57,580 nt of DNA. Origin: Marivita sp. S6314. Lineage in GTDB: Bacteria; Pseudomonadota; Alphaproteobacteria; Rhodobacterales; Rhodobacteraceae. Location: contig NZ_JALKAO010000009.1 of NCBI RefSeq assembly GCF_023015985.1, positions 1 through 57,580 on the forward strand, in the 5' to 3' direction. A program made the position numbers and the translations under genes. The notes beneath the pieces are model-generated. The model ran no database searches. It saw only the letters and a program-made list of their open reading frames with translations, and was not told the DNA's origin. This document shows, one piece after another, positions 7,633 to 17,346 of the stretch (the stretch's first letter is position 1; the number at the start of each line of letters is the position of its first letter).

Positions 7633-7863
7633 ATGCCCAAACGTATCCTGTCCGGCACCGTTACATCGACAGCCAACGCACAAACCGTGACTGTCTCTGT
7701 CGAGCGTCGCTTCAAGCACCCGGTTCTTCAAAAGACGATCCGGAAGTCCAAGAAATATCGCGCCCATGATGAGGCCGAGAAATTCGCCGTCGGTGACATT
7801 GTCCGCATTCAGGAATGTGCGCCGAAGTCGAAGACCAAACGTTGGGAGGTTATCGCTGAGTAA
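7633..7863 (+). CDS. rpsQ: 30S ribosomal protein S17
   Basis: S17 is a primary 16S rRNA binder with an OB fold. The 76-residue protein starts [20 protein letters not shown] and carries [20 protein letters not shown] and the [15 protein letters not shown] end. It lies 14 nt after rpmC. A 77-nt gap before rplN can form a stem of CCCGGGCC with GGTCCGGG. Confidence 0.98.
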   Translation: MPKRILSGTVTSTANAQTVTVSVERRFKHPVLQKTIRKSKKYRAHDEAEKFAVGDIVRIQECAPKSKTKRWEVIAE

Positions 7864-7940
7864 GCGATAGCCTTTCGGCTTTTACGAAACCCCCGGGCCA
7901 ATGTCCTTGCAAGGCGGTCCGGGACGTCGGGAGAAACACT

Positions 7941-8309
7941 ATGATCCAGATGCAGACCAATCTGGATGTTGCTGACAACAGCGGCGCACGCCGTGTTCAG
8001 TGCATCAAGGTTCTGGGTGGGTCCAAGCGGAAATACGCATCGGTGGGTGACATCATCGTTGTGTCCGTGAAGGAAGCCATCCCACGCGGTCGCGTGAAAA
8101 AAGGGGACGTCCGCAAGGCCGTCGTCGTACGCACCGCCAAAGAAGTCCGTCGCGAAGACGGCACAGCTATCCGTTTTGACCGCAACGCGGCCGTGATCCT
8201 GAACAACGCAGGTGAACCGGTTGGCACGCGTATCTTCGGACCGGTTGTGCGTGAACTGCGCGCCAAGAACTTCATGAAGATTATCTCGCTTGCGCCGGAG
8301 GTGCTGTAA
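7941..8309 (+). CDS. rplN: 50S ribosomal protein L14
   Basis: L14 takes part in an intersubunit bridge. The 122-residue product is typical: [20 protein letters not shown] at the start, [20 protein letters not shown] in the middle and [20 protein letters not shown] at the end. A GGGAGAAA Shine-Dalgarno precedes the ATG. The TAA stop overlaps the rplX ATG by one base. Confidence 0.98.
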   Translation: MIQMQTNLDVADNSGARRVQCIKVLGGSKRKYASVGDIIVVSVKEAIPRGRVKKGDVRKAVVVRTAKEVRREDGTAIRFDRNAAVILNNAGEPVGTRIFGPVVRELRAKNFMKIISLAPEVL

Positions 8310-8620
8310 TGGCTGCGAAACTCCGTAAAGGTGACAAGGTTGTCGTGCTTGCCGGTAAAGACAAAGGCAAGTCGGGCACCATCGCCTCTGTTGACCCCAA
8401 GGCCGGCAAGGCCGTGGTTGACGGCGTGAACATGGCGATCCGCCACACACGTCAGACACAGACATCCCAGGGCGGTCGTTTGCCCAAGGCGATGCCGATC
8501 GATCTGTCGAACCTGGCGATTGTTGATGCAAACGGCAAACCGACCCGCGTTGGCTTCAAGATCGAAGGCGACAAGAAGGTGCGTTTTGCCAAGACAACAG
8601 GGGATGTGATCGATGCTTGA
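8309..8620 (+). CDS. rplX: 50S ribosomal protein L24
   Basis: L24 is an assembly-initiator protein with a KOW motif, here [20 protein letters not shown]. The 103-residue length is normal. It starts one base inside the rplN stop and its end overlaps the start of rplE by 8 nt, so rplN, rplX and rplE look translationally coupled. Confidence 0.98.
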   Translation: MAAKLRKGDKVVVLAGKDKGKSGTIASVDPKAGKAVVDGVNMAIRHTRQTQTSQGGRLPKAMPIDLSNLAIVDANGKPTRVGFKIEGDKKVRFAKTTGDVIDA

Positions 8621-9173
8621 TGCTGCAAACTACACCCCGCGTCTGAAGGTTGCCTTTCAGGACAACATCAAGGCGGCTCTGAAAGAAGAGTTCGGCTACA
8701 AGAACGAGATGATGATCCCTCGTCTGGACAAGATCGTTCTGAACATCGGCTGCGGCGCGGAAGCTGTCAAAGACAGCAAGAAAGCCAAGGCTGCTGTGGA
8801 AGATCTGACAGCGATTGCTGGTCAGAAAGCGGTTCAGACCAAGGCCAAGAAATCCATCGCGGGTTTCCGGGTGCGTGAAGAGATGCCGCTGGGCGCGAAA
8901 GTGACCCTGCGCGGTGATCGCATGTACGACTTCCTTGATCGTCTGATCACCATCGCGATGCCACGTATTCGTGACTTCCGCGGCGTGAAGCCGTCCTTTG
9001 ATGGTCGTGGCAACTTTGCCATGGGCATGAAAGAGCACATCGTCTTCCCCGAAATCGACTTTGATAAAGTCGACGAGGTCTGGGGCATGGACATCATCAT
9101 CACCACGACCGCTCAGACCGACGCGGAAGCAAAGGCGCTGTTGAAGCATTTCAACATGCCCTTCAACGCCTAA
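8613..9173 (+). CDS. rplE: 50S ribosomal protein L5
   Basis: L5 binds 5S rRNA in the central protuberance and contacts P-site tRNA. The 186-residue protein has [16 protein letters not shown], the [19 protein letters not shown] loop and the C-terminal [20 protein letters not shown]. It overlaps rplX by 8 nt and lies 14 nt before rpsN. Confidence 0.98.
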   Translation: MLDAANYTPRLKVAFQDNIKAALKEEFGYKNEMMIPRLDKIVLNIGCGAEAVKDSKKAKAAVEDLTAIAGQKAVQTKAKKSIAGFRVREEMPLGAKVTLRGDRMYDFLDRLITIAMPRIRDFRGVKPSFDGRGNFAMGMKEHIVFPEIDFDKVDEVWGMDIIITTTAQTDAEAKALLKHFNMPFNA

Positions 9174-9187
9174 GGAGAGTGTGACCC

Positions 9188-9493
9188 ATGGCGAAGAAAG
9201 CAATGATTGAACGCGAAAAGAAGCGTCAGAAGCTGGTGGAAAAATACGCCGCCAAGCGTGCTGAGCTGAAAGAAATCGCGAACGACGAAAGCAAGCCGAT
9301 GGAAGAGCGTTTCAAAGCGCGCCTGAAGCTGGCGAAACTGCCGCGGAACTCTGCACCCACCCGGTTGCACAACCGCTGCCAACTCACCGGGCGTCCGCAC
9401 GCCTATTACCGCAAACTCAAGGTCAGCCGTATCGCGCTTCGCGAACTTGCCAGCAATGGCAAGGCCCCCGGCATGGTCAAGTCGAGCTGGTAA
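9188..9493 (+). CDS. rpsN: 30S ribosomal protein S14 (zinc-independent type)
   Basis: S14 is a head protein of the small subunit. The 101-residue form with a single Cys in [18 protein letters not shown] is the long zinc-independent type; the CxxC pairs of the short zinc-binding form are absent. The end, [12 protein letters not shown], is family-typical. It is preceded by AAGGAGAG and followed 12 nt later by rpsH. Confidence 0.98.
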   Translation: MAKKAMIEREKKRQKLVEKYAAKRAELKEIANDESKPMEERFKARLKLAKLPRNSAPTRLHNRCQLTGRPHAYYRKLKVSRIALRELASNGKAPGMVKSSW

Positions 9494-9505
9494 GGAGGGC
9501 ATAGT

Positions 9506-9898
9506 ATGAACGATCCTATCGGCGATATGCTCACCCGTATCCGCAACGCTCAGATGCGCGGTAAGTCCACAACGATGACACCTGCGTCCAAGGCGCGGAT
9601 GCGTGTTCTCGAAGTGATGGCGGACGAAGGCTACATCCGTGGTTTCGAAGAAACCAAGGATGAGCGCGGCCACCCCGCTTTTGAAATCAGCCTCAAGTAC
9701 TATGATGGCACCCCAGTGATCCGCGAACTCAAGCGCGTGTCCAAGCCGGGCCGTCGTGTGTATCTGGGTGTGGACGATATCCCACAGGTCCGTCAGGGTC
9801 TGGGTGTATCGATCGTTTCCACATCCAAAGGCGTCATGACCGATGCAAGTGCCCGCAGCCAGAACGTTGGCGGCGAAGTGCTTTGCACCGTGTTCTAA
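9506..9898 (+). CDS. rpsH: 30S ribosomal protein S8
   Basis: S8 organises the 16S central domain; in E. coli it also represses the spc operon by binding near rplE. The 130-residue product starts [20 protein letters not shown] and ends [20 protein letters not shown] plus a typical [10 protein letters not shown] strong AAGGAGG precedes it. No S8-binding site was confirmed by eye in this cluster. Confidence 0.98.
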   Translation: MNDPIGDMLTRIRNAQMRGKSTTMTPASKARMRVLEVMADEGYIRGFEETKDERGHPAFEISLKYYDGTPVIRELKRVSKPGRRVYLGVDDIPQVRQGLGVSIVSTSKGVMTDASARSQNVGGEVLCTVF

Positions 9899-9908
9899 GG
9901 AGGTCTGA

Positions 9909-10442
9909 ATGTCTCGTATTGGTAAACAACCGGTCGAGCTGCCCTCGGGAGTGACAGCTTCCCTGTCCGGCCAGACCATCGAAGTGAAAGGTCCGAAAGG
10001 CACCAAGAGCTTCACCGCAACCGACGACGTCACGATTTCGGTCGAAGACAACGTCATCAAGGTCGATCCGCGCGGCAAGTCCAAGCGCGCCCGTCAGCAG
10101 TGGGGCATGTCCCGCACGATGGTCGCCAACCTGGTGCATGGCGTAACAAACACCTTCAAGAAAGAACTTGAAATCCAGGGTGTTGGTTACCGTGCTCAGC
10201 TTCAGGGCAATACCCTGAAACTGAACCTTGGTTTGTCGCATGACGTCGATTTTCAAATTCCGGACGGTGTAACTGTGACCGTGCCCAAGCAGACTGAAAT
10301 CATCGTGGAAGGTCACGATGCCCAGCTGGTTGGACAGGTGGCAGCGAACATTCGCGACTGGCGTCGGCCCGAGCCCTATAAGGGCAAAGGCATTCGCTAC
10401 AAGGGCGAATACATCTTCCAGAAAGAAGGCAAGAAGAAGTAA
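9909..10442 (+). CDS. rplF: 50S ribosomal protein L6
   Basis: L6 lies near the sarcin-ricin loop and the factor-binding site. The 177-residue product starts [15 protein letters not shown], has the repeated alpha-beta domains of L6, and ends [18 protein letters not shown] with a Lys-rich tail. AAGGAGG lies 4 nt before the ATG. It sits 10 nt after rpsH and 12 nt before rplR. Confidence 0.98.
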   Translation: MSRIGKQPVELPSGVTASLSGQTIEVKGPKGTKSFTATDDVTISVEDNVIKVDPRGKSKRARQQWGMSRTMVANLVHGVTNTFKKELEIQGVGYRAQLQGNTLKLNLGLSHDVDFQIPDGVTVTVPKQTEIIVEGHDAQLVGQVAANIRDWRRPEPYKGKGIRYKGEYIFQKEGKKK

Positions 10443-10454
10443 GGACCGAAGGCA

Positions 10455-10808
10455 ATGGCAAACAGTAATCGACAGCTGTTCCAGAAACGCCGCCTGCGCG
10501 TTCGGAACAAACTTCGCAAGGTCAATGCAGGGCGCGTGCGCCTGAGCGTGCACCGTTCGAACAAGAATATCAGCGTTCAGCTGATTGACGATGTTCAGGG
10601 CGTGACACTCGCATCGGCCTCGACCATGGAAAAAGATCTCGCCGGGAACAACACCGTCGAGACAGCCCAAAAGGTAGGCGCGGCAATTGCCGAGCGTGCC
10701 AAGAAGGCTGGCGTCGAAGAAGCGTATTTCGACCGCGGTGGTTTCCTGTTCCACGGCCGCGTCAAGGCATTGGCCGACGCAGCCCGCGAAGGTGGTCTGA
10801 AGATTTGA
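10455..10808 (+). CDS. rplR: 50S ribosomal protein L18
   Basis: L18 binds 5S rRNA. The 117-residue protein has the basic start [16 protein letters not shown], the core [18 protein letters not shown] and the C-terminal [21 protein letters not shown] pair of REP-like palindromes follows directly, and rpsE is 175 nt downstream, an unusually long gap for this operon. Confidence 0.98.
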   Translation: MANSNRQLFQKRRLRVRNKLRKVNAGRVRLSVHRSNKNISVQLIDDVQGVTLASASTMEKDLAGNNTVETAQKVGAAIAERAKKAGVEEAYFDRGGFLFHGRVKALADAAREGGLKI

Positions 10809-10815
10809 TGGGGAC

Positions 10816-10882
10816 GGTGCGTGCAAGCACGCACCCTACATCAAAGCGAATACCGTAGGGTGCGTGATGTCACGCGCCTTAC
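10816..10882. repeat. REP-like doublet, family A
   Basis: Two palindromes in opposite orientation: GGTGCGTGC-AA-GCACGCACC plus CTAC (10816-10839), a 15-nt spacer, and GTAGG plus a slightly degenerate GTGCGTGATGTCACGCGC (10855-10882). The doublet fills the rplR-rpsE gap. A second doublet, also with a 15-nt spacer, lies at 17605-17667. Confidence 0.75.
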
Positions 10883-10983
10883 ATTTGCGGAAGGCACACC
10901 CTTCCCGATGATCCGGGAGCGCCAAAAGCTCACCTGGATTGGACAACGGGCCAAGCGCCCACCAAGACAAAGGATGCCGTTAC

Positions 10984-11568
10984 ATGGCAGAACGTGACAA
11001 CAATCGTCGGGGCAACCGCCGCGACCGTGAAGAGCAGGCGCCCGAGTTCGCGGATCGTCTGGTCGCAATCAACCGGGTTTCCAAGACCGTCAAAGGTGGT
11101 AAGCGCTTTGGTTTCGCCGCCCTTGTCGTCGTTGGCGACCAGAAAGGCCGCGTCGGCTTTGGCAAAGGTAAGGCCAAGGAGGTCCCCGAGGCCATCCGCA
11201 AGGCAACCGAACAAGCCAAGCGCAAGATGATCCGCGTGCCGCTGCGCGAAGGCCGCACGCTGCACCACGACATCGAAGGCCGTCATGGCGCGGGTAAAGT
11301 CGTGATGCGCACAGCGCCGACCGGGACCGGGATCATCGCCGGTGGTCCGATGCGTGCCGTGTTCGAAATGCTGGGTGTTCAGGACGTTGTTGCGAAGTCA
11401 ATCGGCTCGCAGAACCCCTACAACATGATCCGCGCCACGCTGGACGGTCTGGGCAAAGAAGCCAGCCCGCGCTCTGTTGCGCAGCGTCGTGGTAAGAAAG
11501 TGGCTGACATCCTGCCCAAGCGTGAAGACGCGACACAGGAAAACAACCCTGTTGCTGAGGAGGCCTGA
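10984..11568 (+). CDS. rpsE: 30S ribosomal protein S5
   Basis: S5 is needed for mRNA unwinding and decoding accuracy. The 194-residue product has the double-stranded-RNA-binding N-domain ([38 protein letters not shown]) and the C-domain [20 protein letters not shown]. The start [10 protein letters not shown] at 10984 is used; a longer in-frame version has no family support. It follows the REP doublet and lies 5 nt before rpmD. Confidence 0.97.
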   Translation: MAERDNNRRGNRRDREEQAPEFADRLVAINRVSKTVKGGKRFGFAALVVVGDQKGRVGFGKGKAKEVPEAIRKATEQAKRKMIRVPLREGRTLHHDIEGRHGAGKVVMRTAPTGTGIIAGGPMRAVFEMLGVQDVVAKSIGSQNPYNMIRATLDGLGKEASPRSVAQRRGKKVADILPKREDATQENNPVAEEA

Positions 11569-11573
11569 TCACC

Positions 11574-11762
11574 ATGGCTAAAACTATCGTTGTAAAGCAG
11601 ATCGGGTCCCCGATCCGCCGCCCCGCCAAGCAGCGCCAGACGCTGATCGGCCTGGGCCTGAACAAGATGCACAAGACCCGTGAACTCGAAGACACCCCCG
11701 CCGTGCGCGGCATGGTGGCGAAAGTTTCGCACATGGTCGAAATCATCGAAGAGCGCGGCTAA
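11574..11762 (+). CDS. rpmD: 50S ribosomal protein L30
   Basis: L30 is a small 50S protein. The 62-residue product [20 protein letters not shown], with [19 protein letters not shown] and a V-x-H-M-V-E end, is typical. It lies 5 nt after rpsE. The 113-nt gap before rplO can form a stem of GTCGCTCCC with GGGGGCGAC near 11779-11802. Confidence 0.97.
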   Translation: MAKTIVVKQIGSPIRRPAKQRQTLIGLGLNKMHKTRELEDTPAVRGMVAKVSHMVEIIEERG

Positions 11763-11875
11763 GCTGCGACTTGCGATTGTGTCGCTCCCGTGTTGGGGGC
11801 GACCAACCAATCAAATAAGAAACGCCGTGTTCACCCATTCCGCTTCGGGGGTGCTTCCGGCAAAGGAGAAGCGAT

Positions 11876-12349
11876 ATGAAACTGCATGAACTGCGCGACA
11901 ATCCCGGCGCAACCAAGCGCAAGAAGCGCATCGGCCGTGGCCCAGGCTCCGGCATGGGTAAAATGGGTGGCCGTGGTATCAAGGGTCAGAAGTCCCGTTC
12001 TGGTGTGGCCATTGCCGGCTACGAAGGCGGCCAGATGCCGCTCTACCAGCGTCTGCCGAAGCGTGGCTTCAACAAGCCGAACCGCAAGGCATTTGCCGTT
12101 GTGAACCTTGGCCTGATCCAGAAATTCGTCGACGCGGGCAAGCTTGATGCGAAATCCGCCATTGACGAAGACGCGCTGGTCGCATCCGGCCTTGTGCGCC
12201 GCAAGAAAGACGGGATCCGTGTTCTTGCCAAAGGCGACGTGTCCGCGAAGCTGAACCTTACCGTGACCGGCGCTTCCAAATCTGCCATCGAGGCGGTTGA
12301 GAAGGCTGGCGGGTCACTGACGGTCACAACCGCGCAGGCCGCTGAATAA
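11876..12349 (+). CDS. rplO: 50S ribosomal protein L15
   Basis: L15 is a late-assembly 50S protein. The 157-residue product starts [20 protein letters not shown], has the Gly-rich [20 protein letters not shown] and the [19 protein letters not shown] motif. An AAAGGAGAAG Shine-Dalgarno precedes the ATG. It sits directly before secY, the conserved end of the spc cluster. Confidence 0.98.
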   Translation: MKLHELRDNPGATKRKKRIGRGPGSGMGKMGGRGIKGQKSRSGVAIAGYEGGQMPLYQRLPKRGFNKPNRKAFAVVNLGLIQKFVDAGKLDAKSAIDEDALVASGLVRRKKDGIRVLAKGDVSAKLNLTVTGASKSAIEAVEKAGGSLTVTTAQAAE

Positions 12350-12355
12350 GAGGTT

Positions 12356-12433
12356 GTGAGCGGCACCTTCGCCGCTTACATACTTCCAGAGCTTTCCAAA
12401 CGCCGCCTGAGCCGGACCGCTCATGGCGGCGTT
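12356..12433 (+). promoter_or_regulatory. Two hairpins in the rplO-secY gap
   Basis: A 9-bp stem, GTGAGCGGC with GCCGCTTAC, spans 12356-12379. A much longer one pairs AACGCCGCCTGAGC (12399-12412) with its complement at 12419-12433, with one bulged T and a CGGACC loop. The second ends 19 nt before the secY ATG and lacks a T-run. It may control secY translation or mRNA stability; that is inference. Confidence 0.45.
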
Positions 12434-12452
12434 CATCATAAAAGAGACCCGC

Positions 12453-13817
12453 ATGGTATCAGCAGCAGAACAAATGGCCGCGAACACAAGCTGGTCTGCG
12501 CTCGGTAAAGCCACCGATCTGCGCAACCGCATCCTGTTCACGCTTGGCCTTCTGATCGTTTACCGCATCGGCACCTTCATCCCCGTTCCGGGGATCGACG
12601 GCATTGCCCTGCGCGACTTCATGGAGCAGGCCCAACAAGGCATCGGCGGCATTCTGACGATGTTCACCGGTGGTGCTTTGGGGCGGATGGGCATCTTTGC
12701 CCTTGGGATTATGCCCTATATTTCGGCCTCGATCATCGTTCAGCTTCTGACCTCGATGGTGCCCTCGCTTGAGCAGCTCAAGAAAGAAGGCGAGGCGGGT
12801 CGCAAGAAAATCAGCCAATACACGCGCTACGGCACGGTCTTGCTGGCCACTTTCCAGGCCTATGGGCTTGCCGTGAGCCTTGAAGCGGGGGATCTTGTCA
12901 CCGATCCGGGCTGGTTCTTCCGCGCTTCCTGCGTGATCACCCTTGTGGGCGGCACCATGTTCCTGATGTGGCTGGGTGAGCAGATCACTGCACGCGGCGT
13001 TGGCAACGGGATCTCGCTCATCATCTTCGTCGGCATCATCGCCGAAGTGCCTGCCGCTCTGGCCCAGTTCTTTGCGTCCGGCCGCTCGGGTGCGATCAGC
13101 CCTGCCGTGATCGTGGGGGTGATCCTCATGGTGATTGCGGTGATCATGTTCGTAGTGTTCATGGAGCGATCTCTGCGAAAGATCACGATCCAGTATCCCC
13201 GTCGCCAGATGGGCATGAAGATCGCCGAAGCGCAGAACAGCCACCTTCCGGTCAAGGTCAACCCATCGGGCGTGATCCCGGCGATCTTTGCGTCATCTCT
13301 GTTGTTGTTGCCGACCACGATCAGCACGTTCAGTGGCCAGCAAACCGGCCCGATCATGTCGACGATCCTGGCCTATTTCGGCCCGGGTCAGCCGCTCTAC
13401 CTGTTGTTCTTCGGGGCAATGATCATCTTCTTCGCGTATTTCTATACGTTCAACGTGTCGTTCAAAGTGGACGACGTGGCCGACAACCTGAAGAACCAGA
13501 ACGGCTTTGTTCCCGGCATTCGTCCAGGCAAGAAAACGGCCGAGTATCTGGAATACGTGGTCAATCGCGTGCTTGTTCTGGGGTCCGCCTACCTCACGGC
13601 GGTGTGTCTGCTGCCCGAGATCCTGCGCGGCCAGTTCGCCATCCCGTTCTATTTCGGCGGGACATCGGTTCTGATTGTCGTGTCGGTGACGATGGACACG
13701 ATCCAACAGGTGCAAAGCCATTTGCTGGCGCATCAATACGAAGGTCTCATTCAAAAGTCGCAACTGCGCGGTAAAGGGAAGGGACGCAAGAAACGGGGAG
13801 CACCGGCGCGCCGATGA
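12453..13817 (+). CDS. secY: Preprotein translocase subunit SecY
   Basis: SecY forms the protein-conducting channel with SecE and SecG in the inner membrane. The 454-residue product has about ten hydrophobic segments and SecY signatures: [20 protein letters not shown] near the start, [15 protein letters not shown], and [16 protein letters not shown]. The C-terminus is basic ([15 protein letters not shown]). The start MVSAAEQ was chosen; an in-frame ATG 30 nt upstream lies inside the hairpin. The stop overlaps adk by 4 nt. Confidence 0.98.
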   Translation: MVSAAEQMAANTSWSALGKATDLRNRILFTLGLLIVYRIGTFIPVPGIDGIALRDFMEQAQQGIGGILTMFTGGALGRMGIFALGIMPYISASIIVQLLTSMVPSLEQLKKEGEAGRKKISQYTRYGTVLLATFQAYGLAVSLEAGDLVTDPGWFFRASCVITLVGGTMFLMWLGEQITARGVGNGISLIIFVGIIAEVPAALAQFFASGRSGAISPAVIVGVILMVIAVIMFVVFMERSLRKITIQYPRRQMGMKIAEAQNSHLPVKVNPSGVIPAIFASSLLLLPTTISTFSGQQTGPIMSTILAYFGPGQPLYLLFFGAMIIFFAYFYTFNVSFKVDDVADNLKNQNGFVPGIRPGKKTAEYLEYVVNRVLVLGSAYLTAVCLLPEILRGQFAIPFYFGGTSVLIVVSVTMDTIQQVQSHLLAHQYEGLIQKSQLRGKGKGRKKRGAPARR

Positions 13818-14455
13818 ATATTATCCTACTGGGCCCGCCGGGTGCGGGCAAAGGAACGCAGGCGCGTTTCCTCTGTGACGAGCGCGATATGATCCAGTTG
13901 TCGACCGGCGATATGCTGCGCGAGGCCAAGGACAGCGGCACAGAGATGGGCAAGGTTGTTGCCGATGTCATGGCGCGCGGGGAATTGGTGACGGACGAGA
14001 TCGTCATCGGCCTGATCCGCGAAAAACTGCAGGGCGACAAAAAGGGCGGTTTCATCTTTGATGGCTTCCCGCGCACGCTGCCACAGGCCGATGCGCTGGC
14101 GGCGTTGCTGGACGATACCGGTGAAACGCTCGACGCCGTTGTCGAAATGCAGGTGGATGACAATGCTCTGGTGGCGCGCATCACGGCCCGTTCGACCTGC
14201 GGCGATTGCGGGGAGGTCTATAACGACCACACCAAACCGATCCCGGCAGACGGCAAATGCACCAACTGCGGTGGCACCGAGTTCAAGCGCCGCGCAGACG
14301 ACAATGAGGAAAGCCTCAAGCAGCGTCTGATGGAGTACTACAAGAAAACATCTCCGTTGATCGGCTACTACTACGCCAAGGGCCAGCTGTCCTCTGTGGA
14401 TGGATTGGGCGAAATGGCGGATGTGAAAGCGGCGATCGCCAAGGTTCTGGGCTAG
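13814..14455 (+). CDS. adk: Adenylate kinase, zinc-LID type
   Basis: Converts ATP plus AMP to two ADP. The P-loop [14 protein letters not shown] is at residue 7 and the AMP-binding [14 protein letters not shown] near residue 80. The LID domain has four cysteines, CGDC and CTNC, which in the long bacterial form bind zinc. Length (213 residues) is normal. It is coupled to secY by a 4-nt overlap, a widely conserved order. Confidence 0.98.
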   Translation: MNIILLGPPGAGKGTQARFLCDERDMIQLSTGDMLREAKDSGTEMGKVVADVMARGELVTDEIVIGLIREKLQGDKKGGFIFDGFPRTLPQADALAALLDDTGETLDAVVEMQVDDNALVARITARSTCGDCGEVYNDHTKPIPADGKCTNCGGTEFKRRADDNEESLKQRLMEYYKKTSPLIGYYYAKGQLSSVDGLGEMADVKAAIAKVLG

Positions 14456-14460
14456 GGGCC

Positions 14461-14504
14461 AAGGGCTTTCGAAAGCCCTTGTGGACGCGGTTTCGAAACC
14501 GCGT
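14461..14504. repeat. Two tandem 20-nt palindromes after adk
   Basis: AAGGGCTTTCGAAAGCCCTT (14461-14480) and ACGCGGTTTCGAAACCGCGT (14485-14504) are perfect palindromes sharing a TTTCGAAA centre, each readable as an 8-bp stem with a TCGA loop. They start 5 nt after the adk stop. There is no T-run. A related three-hairpin array lies at 34279-34339. Confidence 0.7.
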
Positions 14505-14560
14505 GCGTGCCGCTCTTGAACCGATCATGGCGTTGCCGCCGATGTGGGGCTGTCAAAGGG

Positions 14561-14589
14561 TTGACGCCCCTGTCAAACACTCCTAAACA
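14561..14589 (+). promoter_or_regulatory. Candidate promoter for rpsM-rpsK-rpoA-rplQ
   Basis: TTGACG, 17 nt, TAAACA lies in the 290-nt gap between adk and rpsM. The -35 box and spacing are good, the -10 box moderate. The rest of the gap holds the two palindromes after adk; no gene is seen. It would give the alpha genes their own start. Confidence 0.4.
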
Positions 14590-14745
14590 CCGCCATCTCT
14601 AACCAGAGAATCACCGTCGCAGATCGGGTCGCCCCCGCCTGCGGATCACCTGATCAGCTGAAGGCCCCAAGGGTAAAACCGACGGGCCTTATGTTGTGAA
14701 AAAAGGGTCTGGCGTTACGGACCCGCAACGAAAAGGAAGTCCTAC

Positions 14746-15114
14746 GTGGCACGTATTGCTGGCGTGAACATTCCCACAGGGAAGCGTGTTCCAATCGCCC
14801 TCACCTACATCACCGGTATTGGCCATACCTCCGCAAAAGAGATTTGCGAAGCGGTCAAGATCGACCCGACCCGTCGTGTGAACGAACTGTCTGACGCCGA
14901 AGTGCTCGCCGTGCGCGAACACATTGACGCCAACTACACTGTCGAAGGCGACCTGCGCCGCGAAGTGCAGATGAACGTCAAGCGCCTGATGGACCTCGGC
15001 TGCTACCGTGGCCTGCGTCACCGTCGCAACCTGCCTGTCCGCGGTCAGCGGACCCACACCAACGCACGTACCCGCAAAGGCCCCGCAAAGGCCATTGCCG
15101 GTAAGAAGAAGTAA
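14746..15114 (+). CDS. rpsM: 30S ribosomal protein S13
   Basis: S13 contacts P-site tRNA and bridges to the 50S. The 122-residue product has the family start [20 protein letters not shown], the helix-turn-helix-like core and the basic [20 protein letters not shown] end. It starts with GTG after AAAAGGAAG; no ATG is available near the conserved N-terminus. It opens the alpha cluster, 15 nt before rpsK. Confidence 0.98.
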   Translation: MARIAGVNIPTGKRVPIALTYITGIGHTSAKEICEAVKIDPTRRVNELSDAEVLAVREHIDANYTVEGDLRREVQMNVKRLMDLGCYRGLRHRRNLPVRGQRTHTNARTRKGPAKAIAGKKK

Positions 15115-15129
15115 GGGAGGGTCTGACAG

Positions 15130-15522
15130 ATGGCACGTGATACCCGTCGCGGAGGCAAGAAAAAGGTCTCCAAGAACATCGCTGCTGGCGTTGCACATGT
15201 GAACTCCAGCTTCAACAACACCAAGATCCTGATCTCTGACGTGCAGGGCAACGCCATTTCGTGGTCGTCCGCCGGCACCATGGGCTTCAAAGGCTCGCGG
15301 AAATCCACACCTTACGCGGCTCAGCTGGCTGCAGAAGATGCGGGTAAGAAAGCGCAGGAACACGGTGTGAAGACACTGGAAGTCGAAGTGCAGGGCCCCG
15401 GTTCGGGTCGTGAATCCGCACTCCGCGCGCTTGCGGCTGTTGGCTTCAACATCACGTCGATCCGCGACGTGACCCCGATCGCCCACAACGGCTGCCGCCC
15501 ACCAAAGCGCCGCCGCGTCTAA
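15130..15522 (+). CDS. rpsK: 30S ribosomal protein S11
   Basis: S11 lies on the 30S platform near the mRNA exit. The 130-residue protein contains [40 protein letters not shown] and the invariant end [13 protein letters not shown]. In the 115-nt gap to rpoA a stem of GCATGGCC with GGCCGTGC (15540-15569) followed by TTTCG could act as a weak attenuator. Confidence 0.98.
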   Translation: MARDTRRGGKKKVSKNIAAGVAHVNSSFNNTKILISDVQGNAISWSSAGTMGFKGSRKSTPYAAQLAAEDAGKKAQEHGVKTLEVEVQGPGSGRESALRALAAVGFNITSIRDVTPIAHNGCRPPKRRRV

Positions 15523-15637
15523 GCGACACTGTTTTATCGGCATGGCCTCGCCCTCGGGTGGGGCCGTGCTTTCGTCATTTTAACCTCGGGCGTCTTTGCC
15601 TTTTGGACATGGGGCAGGGACTAGTATGGAGGGACGC

Positions 15638-16654
15638 ATGATCCACAAAAACTGGGCAGAATTGATCAAGCCGACGCAGCTTGAAGTCAAGCCGGGCGCA
15701 GACCCGTCGCGCGTGGCAACCGTTGTCGCCGAACCGCTGGAACGCGGCTTTGGTCTGACCCTCGGCAATGCGCTGCGCCGCGTGCTGCTGTCGTCGCTTC
15801 AGGGCGCCGCCATCACATCGGTACAGATCGACAACGTTCTGCATGAATTTTCCAGCGTTGCTGGTGTGCGTGAAGACGTCACCGACATCGTGCTGAACCT
15901 CAAGGGCGTGTCACTGCGCATGGAAGTCGAAGGCCCCAAGCGGGTGTCGATCAATGCCAAGGGGCCGGGCGTCGTCAAAGCTGGCGATATCTCGGAAACC
16001 AACGGCATCGAAGTGCTGAACCGCGACCACGTGATCTGCCACCTCGACGAAGGCGCGGACCTCTACATGGAACTGACGGTCAACACCGGCAAAGGCTACG
16101 TGTCCGCCGACAAGAACAAGCCGGAAGACGCGCCCATCGGCCTGATGCCGATCGACGCGATCTACTCGCCGGTCAAGAAAGTGTCCTACGACGTGCAGCC
16201 GACCCGCGAAGGTCAGGTGCTCGACTATGACAAGCTGACCATGAAGGTCGAAACAGACGGCTCCGTCACCCCCGAAGACGCCGTGGCCTTCGCCGCGCGC
16301 ATCCTTCAGGACCAGCTGTCCGTCTTCGTGAACTTCGATGAACCCGAAAGCGCGCGTCCGCAGGACGATGATGACGGTCTGGAATTCAACCCTCTGCTGC
16401 TCAAGAAAGTGGACGAGTTGGAACTGTCGGTCCGCTCCGCGAACTGCCTCAAGAACGACAACATCGTCTATATCGGCGATCTCATCCAGAAAACCGAAGC
16501 CGAGATGCTCCGCACCCCGAACTTCGGCCGCAAGTCGCTGAACGAGATCAAGGAAGTGCTGTCCGGCATGGGCCTGCACCTTGGTATGGACGTCGAAGAC
16601 TGGCCGCCAGACAACATCGAAGACCTGGCGAAAAAGCTGGAAGACAATTTCTGA
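15638..16654 (+). CDS. rpoA: RNA polymerase subunit alpha
   Basis: The alpha subunit nucleates polymerase assembly and binds UP elements and activators with its C-terminal domain. The 338-residue product has the N-domain ([19 protein letters not shown] near residue 45) and the C-domain ([39 protein letters not shown]). The start [12 protein letters not shown] follows GGAGGGACGC; an in-frame TTG 42 nt upstream is not supported by the family. It sits between rpsK and rplQ, the normal order. Confidence 0.98.
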   Translation: MIHKNWAELIKPTQLEVKPGADPSRVATVVAEPLERGFGLTLGNALRRVLLSSLQGAAITSVQIDNVLHEFSSVAGVREDVTDIVLNLKGVSLRMEVEGPKRVSINAKGPGVVKAGDISETNGIEVLNRDHVICHLDEGADLYMELTVNTGKGYVSADKNKPEDAPIGLMPIDAIYSPVKKVSYDVQPTREGQVLDYDKLTMKVETDGSVTPEDAVAFAARILQDQLSVFVNFDEPESARPQDDDDGLEFNPLLLKKVDELELSVRSANCLKNDNIVYIGDLIQKTEAEMLRTPNFGRKSLNEIKEVLSGMGLHLGMDVEDWPPDNIEDLAKKLEDNF

Positions 16655-16693
16655 TCGGATGCCGGGCGGACGCTCGGCCGACGGTCAACCGGG

Positions 16694-16715
16694 GTAGGCC
16701 GGGCAATCGCCCGGC
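16694..16715. repeat. REP-like palindrome, family B, copy 2
   Basis: GTAGGCCGGGC-AATC-GCCCGGC lies between rpoA and rplQ. It matches copies at 2471-2492 and 17325-17346 apart from the loop. Flanking sequence (16664-16740) is rich in short C/G palindromes but encodes nothing visible. Confidence 0.65.
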
Positions 16716-16816
16716 ACATCCCAAACCCGGGCACCCGCCCCAAGGAGAGCCGCTGACACGCATCGGTGGCCGGACAAAGCAAAATCGCCCGTAGAGGGCA
16801 CATTAGGAGAAGACAC

Positions 16817-17239
16817 ATGCGTCACGCACGAGGCTACCGCCGCCTGAACCGCACACACGAGCACCGCAAGGCGCTCTTTGCCAACATGGCTGGCTCGCTC
16901 ATCGAACATGAGCAAATCAAGACAACCCTGCCCAAGGCCAAGGAACTGCGCCCGATCGTTGAAAAACTGATCACGCTGGGCAAGCGCGGCGACCTGCACG
17001 CGCGCCGTCAGGCTGCGGCACAGCTCAAGGAAGACAAGGACGTCGCCAAGCTGTTCGAGGTCCTCGGCCCTCGCTATGCAGAGCGCTCCGGCGGCTACAT
17101 CCGCATCCTCAAGGCGGGTTTCCGCTATGGTGACATGGCGCCGATGGCGATCATCGAATTCGTCGACCGCGATGTTGACGCCAAAGGTGCTGCCGACAAA
17201 GCGCGCCTGGAAGAGCTGGAAGCAGCAGACGAAGAATAA
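16817..17239 (+). CDS. rplQ: 50S ribosomal protein L17
   Basis: L17 is a 50S protein at the tunnel-exit face. The 140-residue product starts [20 protein letters not shown], keeps [20 protein letters not shown] and the C-terminal [20 protein letters not shown], then an acidic tail. ATG at 16817 follows TAGGAGAAG; a longer frame starting 51 nt upstream lacks family support. It ends the ribosomal cluster. Confidence 0.98.
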   Translation: MRHARGYRRLNRTHEHRKALFANMAGSLIEHEQIKTTLPKAKELRPIVEKLITLGKRGDLHARRQAAAQLKEDKDVAKLFEVLGPRYAERSGGYIRILKAGFRYGDMAPMAIIEFVDRDVDAKGAADKARLEELEAADEE

Positions 17240-17264
17240 GACCGATTCCGTTAAGGAACGGTGA

Positions 17265-17294
17265 AGCCCCGTCAGGTCTCTGGCGGGGCTTTTT
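17265..17294 (+). terminator. Intrinsic terminator after rplQ
   Basis: AGCCCCGTCA pairs with TGGCGGGGCT (one T-G wobble) around a 6-nt loop, followed by TTTT. It lies 25 nt after the rplQ stop and closes the alpha transcription unit. Its sequence is close to the terminator after rplW. Confidence 0.85.
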
Positions 17295-17324
17295 CGTTTT
17301 TCGGCAAACGCGTGGCATCGGACC

Positions 17325-17346
17325 GTAGGCCGGGCTTCAGCCCGGC
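17325..17346. repeat. REP-like palindrome, family B, copy 3
   Basis: GTAGGCCGGGCTTCAGCCCGGC is the exact reverse complement of the unit at 2471-2492, allowing for the CTAC/GTAG end. It lies just beyond the rplQ terminator. Confidence 0.7.
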
